From positions 84,724-119,668 of the forward strand of contig PCWT01000023.1 in NCBI GenBank assembly GCA_002796245.1: 34,945 nt of DNA. Direction: 5' to 3'. Source of the stretch: Gammaproteobacteria bacterium CG11_big_fil_rev_8_21_14_0_20_46_22 (GTDB taxonomy: Bacteria > Pseudomonadota > Gammaproteobacteria > UBA12402). How positions within the stretch are numbered: position 1 is the stretch's first letter; each line of letters begins with the position of its first letter. A program made the position numbers and the translations under genes. The notes below the pieces were generated by a model. It searched no databases and was not told the DNA's origin. It saw only the letters and a program-made list of their open reading frames with translations. Below are positions 1 through 6,547 of this stretch, one piece after another.

Positions 1-49
1 ACCCCCTCAGTTTTCGCTTGCAAAAACGAATTGTAAACAGGCCCTATTT

Positions 50-90
50 ATTGTTTAGTAATTGTTACCGTATTGTTACAAAATTGTTGC
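50..90 (+). repeat. Four phased ATTGTT direct repeats upstream of OMP gene
   Basis: Copies ATTGTTTA (50), ATTGTTAC (61), ATTGTTAC (72) and ATTGTTGC (83) begin exactly 11 bp apart. The last copy overlaps the predicted -35 hexamer at 87-92. The spacing puts all copies on nearly the same face of the helix, as expected for cooperative binding of a regulator. The binding role is inference; the repeats are read directly. Confidence 0.6.
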
Positions 91-115
91 AAAGGGCGGC
101 CGATTTCGTTAAAAT
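87..115 (+). promoter_or_regulatory. Predicted sigma70 promoter of OMP gene
   Basis: TTGCAA (87-92), a 17-bp spacer and TAAAAT (110-115) are close to consensus. Transcription would start near 122, giving a leader of about 40 nt with GGAGAG (150-155) in front of the ATG at 162. Confidence 0.6.
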
Positions 116-161
116 GCTCTCGTTTTAGTCATCTAGACTTAATAAAAACGGAGAGAAATTT

Positions 162-761
162 ATGAAAATGACACGTATTGCAACAGCACTTGCTGTTTCT
201 GCTATTGCTGCTTCAGCTTTCGCTGGCTCAGCGCCTGTAATGAGTAACAATGCTTCACACGCTGGCGTTTACGCAGGTGTATTGGGTGGTTACAACTACA
301 GCAAATACACGGGTAGCATCAATGGTACGCACATCAGCAACCGTCGCGGTAGCTCTTATGCACTGGGTTTGAACGCGGGTTACCAGTTCAACCAAAACAT
401 CGCTGTTGAATTAGGTTACTTACATTTTGGTCACACCACTGTTGGTCAAGTGAACAGTGTTAAAGTACGCTCTAAAGCCGCTGCTGCGGCGTATGTTGCG
501 GCTAAAGGCATTTACCCAATCAACAGCGCGATTGACGTGTTTGGCAAATTGGGTGTTGCCGGTGTACAAGACAAATACATCAAAACAGCGACACCAACCA
601 CTAAGCAAGGCACAGAAGCTGCATTGTTGGCGGGTGTTGGTGGTGAATACTACTTCACACAAAATGTCAGCGCTTCAGTTGAAGCTGACTACTTGTCACA
701 AAACGGCCGTAAAATCCCGCAACACTTCTTGGCGTTGGCGGGCTTGGCTTACCACTTCTAA
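162..761 (+). CDS. Outer-membrane beta-barrel protein (OmpA-like transmembrane-domain type)
   Basis: A 199-residue protein with a signal peptide (residues 1 to about 21, ending SAFAG) followed by alternating hydrophobic/polar strands such as GVYAGVLGGYNYSKY and YALGLNAGYQF. It ends LALAGLAYHF; a terminal aromatic residue is the usual signal for insertion by the BAM machinery. Size and pattern match eight-stranded OmpA/Omp25-like barrels with no C-terminal peptidoglycan-binding domain. It should sit in the outer membrane; a specific function cannot be read. The start is supported by GGAGAG upstream, though a second ATG lies two codons in. It is a single-gene unit, with its own promoter, phased upstream repeats and a strong terminator after the stop. 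Confidence 0.85.
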   Translation: MKMTRIATALAVSAIAASAFAGSAPVMSNNASHAGVYAGVLGGYNYSKYTGSINGTHISNRRGSSYALGLNAGYQFNQNIAVELGYLHFGHTTVGQVNSVKVRSKAAAAAYVAAKGIYPINSAIDVFGKLGVAGVQDKYIKTATPTTKQGTEAALLAGVGGEYYFTQNVSASVEADYLSQNGRKIPQHFLALAGLAYHF

Positions 762-780
762 GAACATCTGTTCTTGTGGA

Positions 781-807
781 AAAGGCAGCCTCGGCTGCCT
801 TTTTTTA
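781..807 (+). terminator. Rho-independent terminator of OMP gene
   Basis: AGGCAGC (783-789), loop CTCG, GCTGCCT (794-800), followed by a run of T to 807 and preceded by A residues. It begins 20 bp after the stop codon at 761. Confidence 0.9.
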
Positions 808-958
808 TGACTATGGGTTGAAAAAAAAGTCGAAAATCATACGCTTGAGCTTTTCAAAAGTACAATCATTTATTTTTCAAAACCTATTATTTTCCAGTAG
901 CAAACTTTTAAAAGAAGACTATATTTCCGCTTCGAAGGCTTGCATAAAACAGGTCTTT

Positions 959-982
959 GCCGGGGCCCTTTTGGGCCTCGGC
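959..982 (+). other. GC-rich hairpin upstream of tiny basic ORF
   Basis: GCCGGGGCCC (959-968), loop TTTT, GGGCCTCGGC (973-982): a 10-bp stem in RNA with one G-U pair. No T-run follows, so a terminator is unlikely. It lies about 15 nt before the ribosome-binding site of the small ORF at 1008 and may be a structured leader. Confidence 0.5.
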
Positions 983-1007
983 TATTTAACCTTAATGGAG
1001 TTTAACC

Positions 1008-1079
1008 GTGACAAAAGATAAAAAGCCAGCTAAGTCGCCTGCTAAGCCTGCTGCACCTGCAAAAAAGAAAGGCAAATAA
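1008..1079 (+). CDS. Tiny lysine/proline/alanine-rich protein (23 aa)
   Basis: GTG-started frame reading MTKDKKPAKSPAKPAA followed by PAKKKGK, 23 residues. TGGAG (996-1000) lies 7 nt before the GTG and a terminator-like hairpin follows the stop within 10 nt, so the unit has ribosome-binding site, frame and terminator. The composition resembles the basic tails of histone H1-like or nucleic-acid-binding proteins. No family is recognised, and nothing beyond charge supports a function. It would be missed by usual length cut-offs. The next gene downstream also encodes a strongly basic small protein. Confidence 0.5.
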   Translation: MTKDKKPAKSPAKPAAPAKKKGK

Positions 1080-1087
1080 ATTTTACC

Positions 1088-1127
1088 CACCCATCTTGCA
1101 GCTATTTCTCGTGCAAGGTGTTTTTTT
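1088..1127 (+). terminator. Rho-independent terminator after tiny basic ORF
   Basis: CTTGCA (1095-1100) pairs with TGCAAG (1112-1117). A short CAC/GTG extension lies beyond a bulge, and seven T follow at 1121-1127. Confidence 0.7.
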
Positions 1128-1145
1128 ATAAAAAGGAGAGAAACT

Positions 1146-1343
1146 ATGAAGCGTAATTTATTATTAACTTTGATCGCGACATTATTGTGTGTGTCATTTT
1201 CGACTAGCTTTGCTGCTACGACAAAAGGCGAAACAGCAAAAACGAAAAGTGCTGCTGTGAAATCTACACGTACGCACAAGCACACTGAAAAAACAAAAAA
1301 AGCGAAAAAACACGCTAAGAAAGAAAGCAAAAAACATCACTAA
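1146..1343 (+). CDS. Small exported lysine/histidine-rich protein
   Basis: A 65-residue protein. Residues 1-23 form a clear signal peptide (MKRN, a hydrophobic core, then SFA). The remaining 40 or so residues are dominated by Lys, Thr, Ala and His (THKHTEKTKKAKKHAKKES, ending KKHH). AAGGAG lies about 7 nt before the ATG, and terminators flank the gene on both sides. The mature part should be exported, very basic and probably disordered. Metal binding by the His residues or binding to polyanions at the envelope are possible but unproven. No family was recognised. Confidence 0.75.
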   Translation: MKRNLLLTLIATLLCVSFSTSFAATTKGETAKTKSAAVKSTRTHKHTEKTKKAKKHAKKESKKHH

Positions 1344-1356
1344 AATGATGGCTTGG

Positions 1357-1396
1357 TCCCGGATAAGTGCTTGGCACTTTCCGGGATTATTTTTTT
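1357..1396 (+). terminator. Rho-independent terminator
   Basis: TCCCGGA-T-AAGTGC (1357-1370), loop TTG, GCACTT-TCCGGGA (1374-1386), then TTATTTTTTT. A 13-bp stem with one bulge and a strong U-tract, 14 bp after the stop at 1343. Confidence 0.9.
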
Positions 1397-1422
1397 GGCT
1401 GCTGACGTTCGCATTGGTTTTG

Positions 1423-1507
1423 TAGCAACGTCTTTGCGAGGCGCGAAGCGACGAAGCAATCTCAAGATGAATGGACAAGATTGCCACGCTCACTGTCGTT
1501 CGCTCAC
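1423..1507. repeat. Dispersed palindromic repeat, family A copy 1
   Basis: Begins TAGCAACGTCTTTGCGAGG and ends CACTGTCGTTCGCTCAC. The two halves form an imperfect inverted repeat around GAAGCAATCT...AGATTGCC. Close relatives lie at 4271-4360 and 22936-23029. This copy has lost the final GCAATGA seen in the other two. Confidence 0.8.
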
Positions 1508-1764
1508 ACTTTTTACCCGCACTCGCCAAAACGATACGTATGCCATCAATCCAATGAGGTACACGTGCGCGACTTTTTCATTAGGGCACAGCCAGCTGGC
1601 TGTCTGATGCCAGAGTTTAACGCATCACACAGATTACCTCGCGTAAAACAGCTCGTCAGATGCCGGATATACAGATGCAATCTTTACCTTATTGTGACCG
1701 AGTGTTTTTTATCCTTTACAATCCGGGTGAGTCCATATACAGGCTATGTGCACGAGAAAAGGCA
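1508..1764. other. Intergenic stretch with no recognised feature
   Basis: About 260 bp between repeat copy A1 and the end of the antitoxin gene. No good ribosome-binding site, convincing reading frame or strong terminator was seen. The open frames present overlap one another and have no protein-like features. Confidence 0.5.
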
Positions 1765-2163
1765 CTACAAAAACACCCGGTAATCATATTTCAATAACTT
1801 GCCTAAACGCTTGGCCATGACTTTACCGATCGGGCGTTTATTGTGTTCCATTTCAGAAACATGATGCTGCTTGATACCGAGTTTTTCAGCGAGCTGTTTT
1901 TGGGTGAGGTCAGCACGAAAACGAAAAGTTTTTAGATAGTAGCCTGGTGTTCTAAAGTGCTCGCCGTGCCTTTTTTGTAAAATTTCTTCCAAGAAATCGG
2001 GAGAGTAGGTTTCTTCTTCCTCAAGATTTTTCATGAGATGGCTAACTGCTGAATTCAACTGTTTGATCAGCTTGTTCTTATCTCTGGGTGGGTTTTTCTT
2101 TAGCTCAATGGTGAGGGTGCCGCCACTAAAGCTGATGGTCGTTTTATGTTTGCTGGTAGGCAT
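1765..2163 (-). CDS. XRE-family HTH antitoxin (HigA-like)
   Basis: A 132-residue protein. The C-terminal 50 residues contain a Cro/C1-type helix-turn-helix (LTQKQLAEKLGIKQHHVSEM, then NKRPIGKVMAKRLGKLL). The N-terminal part is polar and acidic (NLEEEETYSPDFLEEIL) and probably wraps the toxin. The gene begins inside the end of the upstream toxin gene (20-bp overlap), the toxin-first order typical of higBA-type modules. AGGA precedes the ATG at 2163. By family knowledge it should neutralise the toxin and repress its own promoter. Assignment to HigA rather than another XRE antitoxin is uncertain. Confidence 0.8.
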   Translation of the reverse strand: MPTSKHKTTISFSGGTLTIELKKNPPRDKNKLIKQLNSAVSHLMKNLEEEETYSPDFLEEILQKRHGEHFRTPGYYLKTFRFRADLTQKQLAEKLGIKQHHVSEMEHNKRPIGKVMAKRLGKLLKYDYRVFL

Positions 2164-2422
2164 TTTTTCGGTGTCCTAAGTTTATAATGTTGATCAATAA
2201 GTATTTTTTAGTCACTTTATACTCTACTCTATACCGGTAGTTGAGCTTCAACCGGTAAGCATCGTTTGCGCTTAGCTTTGATGACTGCCACTGAGGGCAG
2301 TGCGGTCCGTAGCGTTGCAGGTCTGTGACAGCTTCAGCTAAGAGTGCTTGTATTTCATTGGGTAGGTGTTTAGCCAGTTTCTGTGCTTTACGGCTAAATT
2401 CTACGGTCCTTTCGCGTTTCAT
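2144..2422 (-). CDS. RelE/ParE-superfamily toxin (HigB-like)
   Basis: A 92-residue basic protein with the small RelE/ParE pattern: an N-terminal helical pair (FSRKAQKLAKHLPNEIQALL), a central stretch ending in RLKLNYRYRVEYKV and a C-terminal strand LLINIINLGHRKNAY. Many members are ribosome-dependent mRNA interferases; others inhibit gyrase, and the sequence alone does not decide between these. GAGGT lies 6 nt before the ATG at 2422. The stop lies inside the start of the antitoxin gene, so translation is coupled. Confidence 0.75.
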   Translation of the reverse strand: MKRERTVEFSRKAQKLAKHLPNEIQALLAEAVTDLQRYGPHCPQWQSSKLSANDAYRLKLNYRYRVEYKVTKKYLLINIINLGHRKNAYQQT

Positions 2423-2425
2423 AAT

Positions 2426-2442
2426 ATACCTCTATATGGTAT
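2426..2442. promoter_or_regulatory. Inverted repeat, likely autoregulatory operator of the toxin-antitoxin pair
   Basis: ATACC (2426-2430), 7-bp spacer, GGTAT (2438-2442), ending 4 bp before the toxin start codon. It overlaps a possible -10 (TATAGA on the minus strand). The position fits a site for the HTH antitoxin. The role is inferred. Confidence 0.45.
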
Positions 2443-2522
2443 TAATCAATTAAAATAAAGTGGGGTCAAAAATTGGAAAAAAAGAATAGGGGGAAGAAAG
2501 AAGCTTAAGGATAATAAAGTTA

Positions 2523-2532
2523 TCACACCGGG
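2523..2532. repeat. Target-site duplication, left copy
   Basis: TCACACCGGG immediately before the left end of the ISAs1-type element. The identical 10-mer lies at 3080-3089. Duplications of 8-10 bp are usual for the ISAs1 family. Confidence 0.85.
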
Positions 2533-3079
2533 CAGGGTAAACGCATCTAAATTTGCACAATTTGCTTGAAAGTTTGGCTCAATATTTTTATTGAGAGTTT
2601 TTCAGGTTTAGAAGATCCACGAATTGAACGAACGAAGAAGCAATTGATCAACGGAGTATTGAGGTGATTCTAGCAAAACAGCTCGGTGATCACATTGACT
2701 CCCGTTGGCAACAGTTAAACAGTTTAATCCGAATGACTTATCGACGAGAAGAGCCTGCTGAAACTCAGCTTGAGCAACGCTACTATATCAGTTCACTGGC
2801 TCCTGATAATCCTGAGGTGATGCTTAAAACGATACGTGCTCATTGGCAAGTTGAAAACTGCCTGCACTGGAGTCTTGATGTAAGCTTTAGAGAGGATAAT
2901 AGCCGTGTGCGCAATGAAAATATGGCTGTGAATATGTCTTGGCTTAGAAAGTTTTGTTTGGGCCTATTGAAAAAAGAAGGTTCTTTCAAGGCAAGCATAA
3001 GAAGAAAACAACGTAAGGTCTGCGCTAGCCCTAATGACTTAAACAAGATACTGGGTCAAATTTAGATGCGTTTACCCTG
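2533..3079 (+). mobile_element. Internally deleted ISAs1-family insertion sequence
   Basis: The element is bounded by perfect 23-bp inverted repeats (CAGGGTAAACGCATCTAAAT plus TTG at 2533-2555; complement at 3057-3079). Identical 10-bp direct repeats flank it. At 547 bp it is far shorter than an intact ISAs1 copy (over 1.1 kb). It retains the extreme N-terminal piece and the C-terminal third of the transposase, joined out of frame. It cannot make active transposase but could be mobilised in trans while the ends are intact. It sits just upstream of the predicted prfB promoter. Confidence 0.9.
2593..3065 (+). pseudogene. ISAs1-family transposase remnant
   Basis: A short frame at 2593-2667 reads ESFSGLEDPRIERTKKQ, the typical start region of ISAs1/H-repeat transposases, and stops. 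A second frame at 2664-3065 (133 codons) carries the C-terminal part: RYYISSLAPD, then IRAHWQVENCLHWSLDVSF and NMSWLRKFCLGLLKK, matching the family's conserved HWxxEN...LHWxLDVxFxED block. The middle of the protein, with most of the DDE catalytic core, is missing, and the junction at about 2655-2667 changes frame. Confidence 0.85.
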
Positions 3080-3089
3080 TCACACCGGG
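3080..3089. repeat. Target-site duplication, right copy
   Basis: TCACACCGGG directly after the right inverted repeat of the ISAs1 element, identical to 2523-2532. Confidence 0.85.
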
Positions 3090-3098
3090 TCAAAAACT

Positions 3099-3126
3099 TT
3101 TACGGCAGCGCCTTCTTTGCTACACT
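3099..3126 (+). promoter_or_regulatory. Predicted prfB promoter
   Basis: TTTACG (3099-3104), 16-bp spacer, TACACT (3121-3126), about 35 bp before the prfB ATG. Matches are moderate (4 of 6 each). It lies just downstream of the IS insertion, so the insertion probably left it intact. Confidence 0.4.
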
Positions 3127-3161
3127 CGCCATCAATTCAGTATTTTTCAAAGGACCACACC

Positions 3162-4257
3162 ATGGAAGTCAATTTGATTCGCGAGCGCATTAAAGATTAC
3201 CAACACCGTGCCCACGAACTTCGGGGGTATCTTTGACTATGAGGTTAAGTGCGAGCGTTTTGAAGAAGTCACGCGTGAATTAGAAGACCCGAATGTTTGG
3301 AATGACCCGAAAAAAGCCGAAGGCTTGGGGCGTGAGCGTGTATGGTTGGAATCCTTGGTCGAGACTTTTCAAACACTGGACAGTGGCTTGCTTGATGCGG
3401 CAGATTTATTAGAGCTTGCGGTCGAAGAAAACGATGAAGACAGTGTTCAAGCGGTTGAGGCGGATTTGGATACGCTGCAGAAAAAACTCGAGCAGCTCGA
3501 ATTTCAGCGTATGTTCAACGGCGAGATGGACTCCAATAATGCCTTTATGGATATTCAAGCGGGTTCAGGTGGTACGGAAGCGCAAGACTGGGCTGAAATG
3601 TTGCTGCGCATGTATTTACGCTTTGGCGAAGCGCAAGGCTTTAAAACGGAGTTGATCGAATGCTCGGCGGGTGATGTGGCTGGTATTAAAAGTGCGACCA
3701 TTCAATTTTCCGGCGATTACGCTTACGGTTGGCTGCGAACAGAAACGGGTGTGCATCGTTTGGTGCGAAAATCCCCGTTCGATGCCAACAACAAGCGCCA
3801 TACCTCATTTGCCTCTGTGTTTGTTTCGCCTGAAGTGGATGAAAATATCGATATTGAAATCAACCCCGCCGATTTGCGCATTGATACCTATCGCGCTAGT
3901 GGTGCCGGCGGTCAGCATGTGAACCGTACCGATTCGGCTGTGCGTATTACGCATTTACCGACCAACATTGTCGTACAATGTCAAAGTAATCGCTCGCAGC
4001 ATCAAAACAAAGACCACGCCATGAAACAGCTTAAAGCCAAACTCTATGAGCTCGAAATGCAAAAACGTAACACCGAAAAACAAGCCTTGGAAGAGAGTAA
4101 ATCTGATATCGGCTGGGGTAGCCAAATTCGCTCTTACGTCTTGGACGAATCGCGTATTAAAGACTTGCGCACCTCGGTGGAAACGCGCAACACCAAAGCC
4201 GTGCTTGATGGCGACTTGATGCGGTTTATCGAAGCAAGTTTGAAAGCGGGCGTGTAG
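3162..4257 (+). CDS. prfB: Peptide chain release factor 2 (programmed +1 frameshift)
   Basis: RF2 releases finished polypeptides at UGA and UAA codons. The gene opens at ATG 3162 ([20 protein letters not shown]) and reaches an in-frame TGA at 3234-3236 after 24 codons. It continues in the +1 frame (DYEVKCERF...) to 4257, giving about 364 residues, the usual family length. Recognition motif SPF is at about residues 204-206 (RKSPFDANN) and the catalytic GGQ at about 249-251 ([14 protein letters not shown]). The frame beginning at GTG 3208 alone would misassign the N-terminus. The usual partner lysS is not adjacent; two membrane-protein genes lie between. Confidence 0.97.
3222..3237 (+). promoter_or_regulatory. 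prfB: RF2 programmed frameshift site
   Basis: CGGGGGTATCTTTGAC contains the internal Shine-Dalgarno-like GGGGG, the slippery CTT and the in-frame TGA followed by C. This is almost identical to the classic RF2 autoregulatory site. Low RF2 makes ribosomes pause at the TGA and slip +1, restoring RF2 synthesis. Confidence 0.95.
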
Positions 4258-4270
4258 CAACCGTCTTGGG

Positions 4271-4360
4271 TAGCAACGTCTTTGCGAGGAGCGAAGCGAC
4301 GTGGCAATCTCCAGGTTAATGAGCCAGATTGCCGCGCTCACTGCCGTTCGCTCGCAATGA
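4271..4360. repeat. Dispersed palindromic repeat, family A copy 2
   Basis: TAGCAACGTCTTTGCGAGGA at the left, GCCGTTCGCTCGCAATGA at the right. The arms TTGCGAGGAGCGAAGCGACG...GGCAATCT and AGATTGCCGCGCTCAC...TTCGCTCGCAA form a long imperfect hairpin with a centre near CCAGGTTAATGAGCC. It starts 13 bp after prfB. Confidence 0.85.
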
Positions 4361-4374
4361 CATTAGCGATAAAA

Positions 4375-4460
4375 TGTAGCCTGGGCTGAGCGCAGCGAGG
4401 ATAACCTGGGTTATCGTTACCGCCGCTCATCAACCCAGGCTTGTTCCGTGTTTGCTACAT
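4375..4460. repeat. Dispersed repeat, family B copy 1
   Basis: TGTAGCCTGGG at the left end and CCCAGGC...GCTACAT at the right. Inner arms AACCTGGGTT and CATCAACCCAGG also pair. Related to 17786-17902 and 34871-34938. Confidence 0.65.
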
Positions 4461-4496
4461 GTATAAGTCCTCTTGATCTTTTGTTCCAACAGTGGT

Positions 4497-4517
4497 AAAT
4501 TTTGTTCAAAATTTGAA
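4497..4517. promoter_or_regulatory. Overlapping palindromes upstream of membrane protein gene
   Basis: AAATTTTG-TT-CAAAATTT (4497-4514) and TTCAAA-A-TTTGAA (4505-4517) are both perfect and overlap, ending 20 bp before the ATG at 4538. They may be an operator; no convincing -35/-10 pair was found here. Confidence 0.4.
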
Positions 4518-4537
4518 TAATAAGTTAAGCTATTACA

Positions 4538-6379
4538 ATGCTTCCCACTCCTTCTGATAATCCTCTCTTTGGCGAAACCGCCGCGTTATTGCAGGCGCCT
4601 TCCGCAACACCACTTGCAGAGGCGCTTGATCGCCTACGTGTTATGCGCAATATGGAGTCTTCACTAAAAGCAAGAATCGCTGCCAGAGTGATTGCCGGTG
4701 TTCTTACCGCGGCCGCGCCTATCGTGTTTTTTGGTGTGCAAAGTATTTTGGCGGCTCTGTACTCAAGTAAGCATTTATTGTTTTTTTCAGAAAATCTCGT
4801 TCGTTTGGGTTACTGGTTCGGCGTGACGTTGTTTGCCATTATCAATAATACTGATATGGGCGCGGCATTTTTACATGCGATAAATTATATCCGTCATGGT
4901 GGCTTGCGCTTGGATTTAAAAAAGTTTAAAGAAAAATCGCGCGCAAGAAAAGCTGCGCATGTTTTTTCAATGTTGTTGTTTGATTTGCCCATGCTGGCCT
5001 TGGGTCTGGCTTCGTGCTATGGCGCAGCGGCGGGCGTTTTTGATGCGTATAAAGATTGGTATCAGATATTGCTCGATGGCGGTTTTGCCCCACCGCAGAT
5101 TTTAACAGTCATCGGTAGTTTGGTTTCTGCATTTGGCACCAATATGTTGTACATGCTGGCTAATGGACTGTGGAGCGGTATGAAAACCATCGCGTTTAAT
5201 TTGTCGCAGTATTTAGCCCCTTGCCGACCTAGTCGATACTCAAAAGGCTTTATTGGATATAGAGCGATCGATGAGGCTAGGCGTCGCTTTGCGAACATGG
5301 AAGATAAGCATCTGGGGCACGCTGTAGCGGTGGTGAATGTGTATGGGGAAGTCTTAAAAGAGACGAATAGGCCAAACGCTTTTATTAACGCACCAGAAAT
5401 AGCAAATCAAAGTTTTGCTGATCAAGATCGTCTTTATGAATACTATGCGGTTTATTGTGCGATGCGAAAGTTGGAGAGCTATTCTCAGTATCGCCCTAAT
5501 CGTGGCTTTGTGGGCTTGTGGTTTGTTTTAAATGCGATTTGTGGGCTTGCTGTAGGCTTGACCGGTTCTTTAACCAACGGTATTGGTGGTATTGATGAAG
5601 GCAGTTATTTTCTTGGTATTGCCAGTTTAGTCGCAAACGTAATTATCAATACTTCGGTAGCGGTTATGTTGCCCCGCATGTTCTATGAGATTTCGATCAA
5701 GCCGATTTACCAATTAATCGCCCGTTGCCGATCGCCAGAGAAAGATCCTATTAGAGGGCCAGCAATGGTGTTGGCTGGCTGGGCCATGAAAGTGTTTTGG
5801 ATGGCGGCTGCCGCTTTTCCAGCCATTATGACGTTTGCAGGTACCTTTGGGGTAACGCTTGAGATGGAGGGGCATGTCAGCTTTTTGAACGTCTTGCCTT
5901 TTGCTGTTCAATTACTTCTTTCGATTACGCCAGCGGCTGCTTTATGTGCCTTGGTGTTGTACGCGGTGATGAATAAACTGGCAAGCTTGTTTGTCACGCC
6001 GATTAGAAACCGGCTTTATGGTGAAGGTGTTGCTAACCACCTTGGCAGCTTAACGAATTATGTTAACAACCTTAGTGAGCCAAATGGTCGCGTAAAAAAA
6101 GTAGCTCGGGCTACTACTGCATGCGGGCAATTTAGCGCGGCATTAGAGCGTTACCAACAGTGGACAGGCGCATTGTCTGAAAAAGAGCGTAATGCACAGG
6201 CTTGTTTTTTTGGTAGGGTTTATGAGACTGGCGATAGCACGCGAGTTCAAGCTGAAGCTAAACCCGTTACAACGCCAAGGGATGTGGAAAGCCAAATACC
6301 CTCGGCACACCGTTTTTTTGCAACTTCGCAAAGCCTTGTACCTGGACCTCAAAATCAGAGGTTGTGTGCAGCATCTTAA
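4538..6379 (+). CDS. Multi-span membrane protein of unknown function, paralogue 1
   Basis: A 613-residue protein with no signal peptide and roughly 8-10 predicted membrane spans, for example around residues 50-75, 85-105, 140-170, 185-215, 325-380, 415-440 and 450-480. It is homologous along its length to the next gene: shared blocks include TPLAEALDRLR, FGTNMLYM, NLSQY, LYEYYAVYCAMR, AVMLPRMFY and a C-terminal AHRFFA. No known transporter or enzyme motif was found. A secreted host-directed role is conceivable, since large multi-span proteins occur among intracellular pathogens' effectors, but nothing here proves it. No clear Shine-Dalgarno precedes the ATG; the start follows the conserved N-terminal block. 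Confidence 0.75.
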   Translation: MLPTPSDNPLFGETAALLQAPSATPLAEALDRLRVMRNMESSLKARIAARVIAGVLTAAAPIVFFGVQSILAALYSSKHLLFFSENLVRLGYWFGVTLFAIINNTDMGAAFLHAINYIRHGGLRLDLKKFKEKSRARKAAHVFSMLLFDLPMLALGLASCYGAAAGVFDAYKDWYQILLDGGFAPPQILTVIGSLVSAFGTNMLYMLANGLWSGMKTIAFNLSQYLAPCRPSRYSKGFIGYRAIDEARRRFANMEDKHLGHAVAVVNVYGEVLKETNRPNAFINAPEIANQSFADQDRLYEYYAVYCAMRKLESYSQYRPNRGFVGLWFVLNAICGLAVGLTGSLTNGIGGIDEGSYFLGIASLVANVIINTSVAVMLPRMFYEISIKPIYQLIARCRSPEKDPIRGPAMVLAGWAMKVFWMAAAAFPAIMTFAGTFGVTLEMEGHVSFLNVLPFAVQLLLSITPAAALCALVLYAVMNKLASLFVTPIRNRLYGEGVANHLGSLTNYVNNLSEPNGRVKKVARATTACGQFSAALERYQQWTGALSEKERNAQACFFGRVYETGDSTRVQAEAKPVTTPRDVESQIPSAHRFFATSQSLVPGPQNQRLCAAS

Positions 6380-6483
6380 GCTTATCGTGAAATCACTCTA
6401 AAATTTTCAAACGCTTTAGAAATATATGATGCTTTCTTGATTATTATCAAACTTATGGCAGGGGGGTGTGGCCATTTAGGTGA

Positions 6484-6512
6484 TTGATTTTTTGGTTAAA
6501 AATTGGTACGAT
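6484..6512 (+). promoter_or_regulatory. Predicted promoter of paralogue 2
   Basis: TTGATT (6484-6489), 17-bp spacer, TACGAT (6507-6512). The transcript would begin near 6519, after the possible upstream TTG start at 6503, which favours the ATG at 6548. Confidence 0.5.
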
Positions 6513-6547
6513 CGCGCCACCATTTTAATAACAAAAGAAACCTAACT

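Noticed and set aside
1353-1783. Two overlapping plus-strand frames around 1353-1783 as genes
   Set aside because: They run through a terminator and a dispersed palindromic repeat, with no ribosome-binding site or protein-like composition.
3208-4257. prfB starting at GTG 3208
   Set aside because: The first residues of that frame (MPTNFGGI) are the out-of-frame reading of the frameshift site; the RF2 N-terminus is encoded from ATG 3162.
6503-6547. Longer N-terminus of paralogue 2 from TTG 6503
   Set aside because: The TTG lies between the predicted -35 and -10 elements, upstream of the likely transcript start, and the added residues have no counterpart in paralogue 1.
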